A DNA stretch of 64,000 nt from Zhihengliuella alba (GTDB lineage Bacteria > Actinomycetota > Actinomycetes > Actinomycetales > Micrococcaceae): contig NZ_BAABCJ010000001.1 in the NCBI RefSeq assembly GCF_039538765.1, positions 992,001 to 1,056,000 on the forward strand. The letters are read 5' to 3'. The notes below the pieces were generated by a model, which was given only the letters and a program-made list of their open reading frames with translations, searched no databases and was not told the DNA's origin. Below are positions 58,560-64,000 of the stretch, one piece after another. Numbering within the stretch: the first letter of the stretch is position 1; every line of letters starts with the position of its first letter. The position numbers and the translations under genes were made by a program.

Positions 58560-59750
58560 TTACTTGATGATCTTGGTGACGCGGCCCGAGCCAACGGTGC
58601 GGCCACCCTCGCGGATAGCGAAGCCGAGGCCCTCTTCCATGGCGATCGGCTGGATGAGCTCAACGGTCATCTCGGTGTTGTCGCCCGGCATGACCATCTC
58701 GGTGCCCTCGGGCAGCGTGATGACGCCGGTGACGTCGGTGGTGCGGAAGTAGAACTGCGGGCGGTAGTTCGAGTAGAACGGGTTGTGACGCCCACCCTCG
58801 TCCTTGGACAGGATGTAGACGTTCGCCTCGAAGTTCGTGTGCGGGGTGATCGAGCCCGGCTTCACGATGACCTGGCCGCGCTCGACGTCCTCGCGCTTGA
58901 TGCCGCGGAGCAGCAGGCCACAGTTCTCGCCGGCCCATGCCTCGTCGAGCTGCTTGTGGAACATCTCGATGCCGGTGACCGTGGTCTTCTGGACCGGACG
59001 GATGCCGACGATCTCGACCTCGGAGTTGATGCCGAGGGTACCGCGCTCGGCGCGGCCCGTCACGACGGTGCCGCGGCCGGTGATGGTGAAGACGTCCTCG
59101 ATCGGCATGAGGAACGGCTTGTCGCGGTCACGGACCGGAGTCGGGATGTACTCGTCGACTGCCTCCATGAGGTCCTCGACGGCCTTGACCCACTGCGGGT
59201 CGCCCTCGAGAGCCTTCAGGCCGGAGACGCGGATGACGGGTGCGTCGTCGCCGTCGAACTCCTGGGAGGACAGCAGCTCGCGGACCTCCATCTCGACCAG
59301 GTCGAGCAGCTCTTCGTCGTCGACCATGTCCGACTTGTTCAGCGCCACGAGCAGCTTCGGCACGCCGACCTGGCGGGCCAGCAGCACGTGCTCGCGGGTC
59401 TGGGCCATCGGGCCGTCGGTGGCGGCCACAACGAGGATGGCGCCGTCCATCTGAGCAGCACCGGTGATCATGTTCTTCACGTAGTCAGCGTGACCCGGGG
59501 CGTCGACGTGGGCGTAGTGACGCGCCTCGGTCTGGTACTCGATGTGCGCGATGTTGATGGTGATGCCGCGCTGGCGCTCCTCCGGTGCGGAGTCGATGGC
59601 GCCGAAATCGCGCTGCTCGTTCAGATCCGGGTACTTGTCAGCAAGCACCTTGGAAATGGCAGCAGTCAACGTGGTCTTACCGTGGTCAACGTGACCAATG
59701 GTGCCGATGTTGACGTGCGGCTTAGTCCGCTCGAACTTTGCCTTCGCCAC
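58560..59750 (-). CDS. tuf: Elongation factor Tu
   Basis: 396 residues. GTPase domain with GHVDHGKTTLTAAI, DCPGH equivalent DAPGHADYVKNMI, and NKSDMVDD; domains 2 and 3 complete. Delivers aminoacyl-tRNA. Has its own promoter, though it can also be reached from fusA. Confidence 0.98.
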   Translation of the reverse strand: MAKAKFERTKPHVNIGTIGHVDHGKTTLTAAISKVLADKYPDLNEQRDFGAIDSAPEERQRGITINIAHIEYQTEARHYAHVDAPGHADYVKNMITGAAQMDGAILVVAATDGPMAQTREHVLLARQVGVPKLLVALNKSDMVDDEELLDLVEMEVRELLSSQEFDGDDAPVIRVSGLKALEGDPQWVKAVEDLMEAVDEYIPTPVRDRDKPFLMPIEDVFTITGRGTVVTGRAERGTLGINSEVEIVGIRPVQKTTVTGIEMFHKQLDEAWAGENCGLLLRGIKREDVERGQVIVKPGSITPHTNFEANVYILSKDEGGRHNPFYSNYRPQFYFRTTDVTGVITLPEGTEMVMPGDNTEMTVELIQPIAMEEGLGFAIREGGRTVGSGRVTKIIK

Positions 59751-59818
59751 AGGTTCCTCCTAGAACATAGTCAGAAGACTTACCCTCGCCCACGCGGTTC
59801 GTGGACGAAACTCATGCA

Positions 59819-59848
59819 AGTCTAATGGGGGCTGGTTTGTTTCGCTAA
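59819..59848 (-). promoter_or_regulatory. tuf promoter
   Basis: TTAGCG (-35) and TAGACT (-10) spaced by 18 bases on the minus strand, about 70 bases upstream of the tuf start. AGGAGGAA ribosome site follows. Confidence 0.5.
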
Positions 59849-59888
59849 ATTTGCTTTCCGCAGGCGCCCGCGTCGTCCGGGCCCCTCA

Positions 59889-59960
59889 GTCTGCCCGGGC
59901 GGAGACCGCCGGTGCGGTCCCCGCCCGGTCGCCGCCGACCGTCTCCGGGCGGCGGCAGAC
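59889..59960 (-). terminator. Long imperfect inverted repeat after fusA
   Basis: Arms share GTCTGCC at the outside and CGGAGAC further in, around a GC-rich centre, about 72 bases in all. Probably a terminator or attenuator between fusA and tuf. Confidence 0.6.
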
Positions 59961-59976
59961 CAGGTTCCTCAGGCGA

Positions 59977-62091
59977 TTACTCGCCGCGGGACTTCTGGAT
60001 GATCTCGTCGGCCACGGCCTTCGGGACCTCGGCGTAGCTGTCGAACGTCATGGTGTAGACGGCACGACCCTGCGTCTTGGAACGCAGGTCGCCGATGTAG
60101 CCGAACATCTCGGACAGCGGGACCGAGGCCTTGACGACCTTGACGCCCTGCGCGTCCTCCATGGACTGGATCTGGCCACGGCGGGAGTTCAGGTCGCCGA
60201 TGACGTCGCCCATGTACTCCTCCGGGGTGCGGACCTCGACGGCCATGACCGGCTCGAGCAGGACCGGGTTGGCGCGGCGTGCGCCTTCCTTGAAGACCTG
60301 CGAACCGGCGAGCTTGAACGCCATCTCCGAGGAGTCGACGTCGTGGTACGCGCCGTCGATCAGGGTCGCCTTGACGCCCACGACCGGGTAGCCGGCCAGG
60401 ATGCCGAACTGCATGGCGTCCTGGATGCCGGCGTCGACGGACGGGATGTACTCGCGCGGGACGCGACCGCCGGTGACGGCGTTCTTGAACTGGTACATCT
60501 CGCCCTCGGAGGTGTCCAGGGGCTCGAACGAGACCTGCACCTTGGCGAACTGGCCGGAGCCACCCGTCTGCTTCTTGTGGGTGTAGTCGACCTTCTCGGC
60601 GGCCTTCTTGATCGTCTCGCGGTAGGCCACCTGCGGCTTGCCGACGTTGGCCTCGACCTTGAACTCGCGCTTCATGCGGTCCACCAGGATGTCCAGGTGG
60701 AGCTCGCCCATGCCGCCGATCTCGGTCTGGCCGGTGTCCTCGTTGAGGTTGACCGTGAAGGTCGGGTCCTCGGCGGCCAGCTTCTGGATGGCCGTGGACA
60801 GCTTCTGCTGGTCGCCCTTGGTCTTCGGCTCGATGGCCACGGAGATCACGGGCTCCGGGAAGGTCATCGACTCGAGGACGATCGGGGCGTCCGTGGCGCT
60901 CAGGGTGTCACCGGTGGTGACGTCCTTGAGGCCGATCACGGCGTAGATGTGACCCGCCACGATCTCCTCGACCGGGTTCTCCTTGTTGGAGTGCATCTGG
61001 AACAGCTTGCCCAGACGCTCCTTCTTGCCCTTGGTCGTGTTCAGCAGCTGCGTGCCGGCCGTGACGCGGCCCGAGTAGACGCGCACGAAGGTCAGCTGGC
61101 CGAAGAACGGGTGCGAGGCGATCTTGAAGGCGAGGGCCGAGAACGGCTCGTCCTTGCTCGGCTTGCGGGTCAGCTCGACGGTCTCGTCCGACGGGTCGTG
61201 ACCGATCATCGGCGGGACGTCCAGCGGGGCCGGCAGGTAGTCGATGACCGCATCCAGCATCGGCTGGACGCCGCGGTTCTTGAAGGCGGAGCCGCAGAAG
61301 ACCGGGTAGGCCTCGGAGTTGACCGTCATCTTGCGGATGCCGGCCTTGAGCTCCTCGTTGGTGATTTCCTCACCCTCGAGGTACTTCTCCATGAGCTCCT
61401 CGGAGGACTCGGCAACCTGCTCGATGAGCTTGTTGCGGTACTCCTCCGCGCGCTCCTTGAGGTCCTCGGGGATCTCGCGGGTCTCGTAGGCCGCACCCAT
61501 GGTGACGTCGCCCTTGGAGTCGCCCGGCCACACGAGGGCCTTCATGGAGAGCAGGTCCACGACGCCGACGAAGTCGGACTCGGAGCCGATCGGCAGCTGC
61601 ATGACCAGCGGGGTCGCGCCCAGGCGCTTCACGATGGTGTCCACCGTGAAGTAGAAGTCGGCGCCCATCTTGTCCATCTTGTTGACGAAGCAGATGCGCG
61701 GGACGTCGTACTTGTCGGCCTGGCGCCACACGGTCTCCGACTGCGGCTCCACGCCCTCCTTGCCGTCGAAGACGGCAACGGCGCCGTCGAGCACGCGCAG
61801 TGCGCGCTCGACCTCGACGGTGAAGTCAACGTGGCCCGGGGTGTCGATGATGTTGATCTGGTTGTTGTCCCAGAAGCAGGTCACGGCGGCGGACGTGATG
61901 GTGATGCCGCGCTCCTTCTCCTGCTCCATCCAGTCGGTCGTCGAGGCGCCGTCGTGCGTCTCGCCGATCTTGTGGTTCACACCCGTGTAGAAGAGGATGC
62001 GTTCCGTCGTGGTGGTCTTACCGGCATCGATGTGGGCCATGATGCCGATGTTGCGGACCTTCTTGAGGTCGGTGAGCACATCCTGTGCCAC
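59977..62091 (-). CDS. fusA: Elongation factor G
   Basis: 704 residues from GTG (AQDVLTDLKKVRN), with GGGAG six bases upstream. GTPase domain with AHIDAGKTTTTERILFYTG, DTPGHVDFTVEVERALRV and NKMDKMGADF; domains II-V complete. Catalyses translocation. Confidence 0.98.
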   Translation of the reverse strand: MAQDVLTDLKKVRNIGIMAHIDAGKTTTTERILFYTGVNHKIGETHDGASTTDWMEQEKERGITITSAAVTCFWDNNQINIIDTPGHVDFTVEVERALRVLDGAVAVFDGKEGVEPQSETVWRQADKYDVPRICFVNKMDKMGADFYFTVDTIVKRLGATPLVMQLPIGSESDFVGVVDLLSMKALVWPGDSKGDVTMGAAYETREIPEDLKERAEEYRNKLIEQVAESSEELMEKYLEGEEITNEELKAGIRKMTVNSEAYPVFCGSAFKNRGVQPMLDAVIDYLPAPLDVPPMIGHDPSDETVELTRKPSKDEPFSALAFKIASHPFFGQLTFVRVYSGRVTAGTQLLNTTKGKKERLGKLFQMHSNKENPVEEIVAGHIYAVIGLKDVTTGDTLSATDAPIVLESMTFPEPVISVAIEPKTKGDQQKLSTAIQKLAAEDPTFTVNLNEDTGQTEIGGMGELHLDILVDRMKREFKVEANVGKPQVAYRETIKKAAEKVDYTHKKQTGGSGQFAKVQVSFEPLDTSEGEMYQFKNAVTGGRVPREYIPSVDAGIQDAMQFGILAGYPVVGVKATLIDGAYHDVDSSEMAFKLAGSQVFKEGARRANPVLLEPVMAVEVRTPEEYMGDVIGDLNSRRGQIQSMEDAQGVKVVKASVPLSEMFGYIGDLRSKTQGRAVYTMTFDSYAEVPKAVADEIIQKSRGE

Positions 62092-62178
62092 GTTGTCTCC
62101 CTTTGTCTGTTGACCCGGGGACGACGGCGGCCGGGGCACCTGGGTGCTTCGGCCGCCGTCGTCCACGCGACGTCATGC

Positions 62179-62649
62179 TTACCAGCGGTAGTGAGCGAAG
62201 GCCTTGTTGGACTCGGCCATCTTGTGGGTGTCCTCGCGGCGCTTCACAGCGGCACCGAGACCGTTCGAGGCATCGAGGATCTCGTTCATGAGACGCTCGA
62301 TCATCGTCTTCTCGCGGCGGTCCTTGGAGTAGCCGACGAGCCAACGGAGGGCGAGGGCGGTGGCGCGGCCCGGCTTGACCTCGACCGGGACCTGGTAGGT
62401 GGCGCCACCGACGCGGCGGGAGCGGACCTCGAGGGCCGGGCGGACGTTGTCCATGGCCTTCTTGAGGGTGACCACCGGGTCGTTGCCGGACTTGGCCTCG
62501 GCACCGGCGAGGGCACCGTAGACGATGCGCTCGGCGGTCGACTTCTTGCCGTCGACGAGGACCTTGTTGATGAGCTGCGTGACCAGCGGCGACCCGTAGA
62601 CCGGATCGGCGACGAGCGGGCGCTTGGGCGCCGGACCCTTACGAGGCAT
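62179..62649 (-). CDS. rpsG: 30S ribosomal protein S7
   Basis: 156 residues: PRKGPAPKRPLVADPVYGSPLVTQLINKVL and GLGAAVKRREDTHKMAESNKAFAHYRW. Start overlaps the rpsL stop by one base (TAATG). Confidence 0.98.
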   Translation of the reverse strand: MPRKGPAPKRPLVADPVYGSPLVTQLINKVLVDGKKSTAERIVYGALAGAEAKSGNDPVVTLKKAMDNVRPALEVRSRRVGGATYQVPVEVKPGRATALALRWLVGYSKDRREKTMIERLMNEILDASNGLGAAVKRREDTHKMAESNKAFAHYRW

Positions 62650-63023
62650 TACTTCTTCTCCTTCTTGGCGCCGTAGCGGGAACGAGCCTGCTTACGGTTC
62701 TTCACACCCTGGGTATCGAGAGCACCGCGGACGATCTTGTAGCGCACGCCAGGGAGGTCCTTCACACGGCCGCCGCGGACCAGCACGATGGAGTGCTCCT
62801 GCAGGTTGTGGCCGACGCCCGGGATGTACGCCGTGACCTCGACGCCGCCGGAGAGGCGCACGCGGGCGACCTTGCGGAGCGCGGAGTTCGGCTTCTTCGG
62901 GGTGGTCGTGTACACACGGGTGCACACGCCACGGCGCATGGGATCGCCCTTCAGGGCGGGGGCCTTGGTCTTGTTGACCTTCGGCGAGCGGCCCTTGCGG
63001 ACCAGCTGCTGAATAGTAGGCAC
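62649..63023 (-). CDS. rpsL: 30S ribosomal protein S12
   Basis: 124 residues from GTG (PTIQQLVRKGR), with GGAGG eight bases upstream. TPKKPNSALRKVARVRL holds Lys43-equivalent and VKDLPGVRYKIVRG Lys88-equivalent; both are Lys, the streptomycin-sensitive state. First gene of the str operon. Confidence 0.98.
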   Translation of the reverse strand: MPTIQQLVRKGRSPKVNKTKAPALKGDPMRRGVCTRVYTTTPKKPNSALRKVARVRLSGGVEVTAYIPGVGHNLQEHSIVLVRGGRVKDLPGVRYKIVRGALDTQGVKNRKQARSRYGAKKEKK

Positions 63024-63364
63024 TTTCGTGTCCTCCGGTTTCTGTGATCTGCCGCGCCGTGGGCCCAGGGAGCCGCCGGCACTGCGGTGTGGTCGTTTCA
63101 TCGCAACGCAACGGCAGCGGAATCGACCGTAGGCGTGCAAAAGTGTGGCATTCGTCGCGCAACTTCCCCGCGACCCGGACCGTGTCCCTTTGCCACACAC
63201 AAAACAATTGACATCAATCTACCACGATTCGGGCCCGTGCTCCGAATCGGAGCGTGTGAGCCCGGCGACGGCGAAGGGGCGGCACCGCCGCTGCGGTGCC
63301 GCCCCTCGTCGTGGATCGGCCGGATGACCTCTCCCCTAGGGGATCAGTCCCCTACTGCCTGTGA
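63024..63364 (-). promoter_or_regulatory. str operon promoter/leader and rpoC downstream region
   Basis: 341 non-coding bases. A TAGATT -10-like box lies at 63216-63221 on the minus strand, within an ATTGA-CA-TCAAT repeat; the -35 is weak. It would give a leader of about 185 bases for rpsL. The rest holds the rpoC terminator and nothing else I can assign. Confidence 0.4.
63275..63306 (-). terminator. Terminator after rpoC
   Basis: A perfect 14-bp stem, AGGGGCGGCACCGC/GCGGTGCCGCCCCT, with a 4-base loop, about 60 bases after the rpoC stop. Confidence 0.85.
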
Positions 63365-64000
63365 TCAGCGGAAGTCGCTGCCCAGGTCGTAGTCGTCCAT
63401 CGGGATGGCCGTGAACTCGGGGCTCAGCCCGTTGTCCATGCCCTCGTAGTCGAAGCCCGTGAAGGCGCTCGGCCCGGTGAACAGGTTGGCCTTGGCCTCC
63501 TCGGTCGGCTCCACCGAGACCTTCGTGTAGCGGTCCAGGCCGGTGCCGGCCGGGATCAGCTTGCCGATGATCACGTTCTCCTTCAGGCCGACGAGGGAGT
63601 CCGACTTGGCCTCCATGGCGGCCTGCGTGAGCACGCGCGTCGTCTCCTGGAAGGAGGCGGCGGAGAGCCACGAGTCGGTCGCCAGCGAGGCCTTGGTGAT
63701 GCCCATGAGCTCGTCGCGGCCGGACGCCGCGGTCTTGCCCTCGGACACGGCCTTGCGGTTCTCCGAGACGAACCGGGCGCGGTCGGTGAGCTCGCCCGGC
63801 AGCAGGTCGGTGTCGCCCTGCTCGATCACGGTGATCCGGCGCAGCATCTGCCGGACGATGACCTCCACGTGCTTGTCGTGGATGCCCACACCCTGGGACT
63901 GGTAGACGTTCTGGACCTCGCGGACCAGGAACTTCTGCGCCTCCCGCGGGCCGAGCACGCGCAGCACCTGCTTGGGGTCGATCGCACCGGCGACGAGCTG
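63365..64000 (-). CDS. rpoC: DNA-directed RNA polymerase subunit beta', C-terminal part
   Basis: The last 211 residues; the gene continues past the right edge. REAQKFLVREVQNVYQSQGVGIHDKHVEVIVRQMLRR and ASFQETTRVLTQAAMEAKSDSLVGLKENVIIGKLIPAGTG are the conserved jaw/clamp C-terminal blocks. Acidic end MDDYDLGSDFR. Confidence 0.98.
   Translation of the reverse strand, partial: QLVAGAIDPKQVLRVLGPREAQKFLVREVQNVYQSQGVGIHDKHVEVIVRQMLRRITVIEQGDTDLLPGELTDRARFVSENRKAVSEGKTAASGRDELMGITKASLATDSWLSAASFQETTRVLTQAAMEAKSDSLVGLKENVIIGKLIPAGTGLDRYTKVSVEPTEEAKANLFTGPSAFTGFDYEGMDNGLSPEFTAIPMDDYDLGSDFR

Noticed and set aside
59851..62676. 941-codon plus-strand ORF opposite fusA and rpsG
   Set aside because: Pure antisense of two certain genes; composition (Val/Asp/Leu/Gly/His) is the usual high-GC shadow.
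1..64000. tRNA, rRNA, insertion sequences, attachment sites
   Set aside because: I looked for transposase, integrase and tRNA-like motifs around the insertions and saw none, so no mobile element is called.

Overview
This is a high-GC actinobacterial chromosome segment, most likely a member of the Micrococcales close to Micrococcaceae. The evidence is GTG/TTG starts with strong third-position GC, a classic actinobacterial rpoC-str-S10-spc-alpha ribosomal superoperon, mycothiol-type maleylpyruvate isomerase homologues, and a nnr/alr/tsaEBD-rimI-type housekeeping block. I cannot name the genus from sequence alone. Most housekeeping genes lie on the minus strand, so that strand reads from the right edge to the left.

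Right half (about 31.5-64 kb): the 3' end of rpoC, then rpsL-rpsG-fusA, tuf, the S10 operon (rpsJ to rpsQ), the spc operon (rplN to rplO, with no rpsN), secY-adk, map, then infA-rpmJ-rpsM-rpsK-rpoA-rplQ, truA, rplM-rpsI and glmM. GC-rich hairpins separate the transcription units. Several promoters share a TAGACT-like -10 box. Two plus-strand accessory units interrupt this block. One is a carbohydrate ABC importer (two permeases and a Tat lipoprotein, no ATPase). The other is a pair of tandem DinB/maleylpyruvate-isomerase paralogues divergent from an HxlR-type regulator, with a perfect palindromic operator candidate between them.

Middle (about 24-31.4 kb): nnr, acpS, a DinB-like gene, glmS, coaA, mscL and an orphan nucleotidyltransferase-like gene.

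Centre-left (about 10-24.2 kb): a surface-polysaccharide cluster. It has rmlB, rmlA, a UDP-sugar dehydrogenase, a sugar epimerase, four glycosyltransferases, a polysaccharide pyruvyl transferase, a Wzx-type flippase, a Wzy-type polymerase and a WbaP-type initiating transferase. It lies between nnr and alr and contains genes of lower GC. It looks like a locus for a pyruvylated, probably uronic-acid-containing polymer built on a lipid carrier.

Left (1-10 kb): alr-tsaE, then a divergent pair made of a degenerate OmpR-type regulator and a very large ECF sigma factor fused to a zinc anti-sigma domain, a membrane helix and a Pro/Thr-rich outer region. Next come tsaB-rimI, a four-gene secretion module (three TasA/camelysin-like exported proteins and a SipW-type signal peptidase fused to an LPXTG-bearing domain), and the 5' part of tsaD. 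The ancestral-looking nnr-alr-tsaE-tsaB-rimI-tsaD block thus carries three separate envelope-related insertions. This layout, the peptidase fusion and the one-polypeptide sigma/anti-sigma/stalk protein are the most unusual things in the window.
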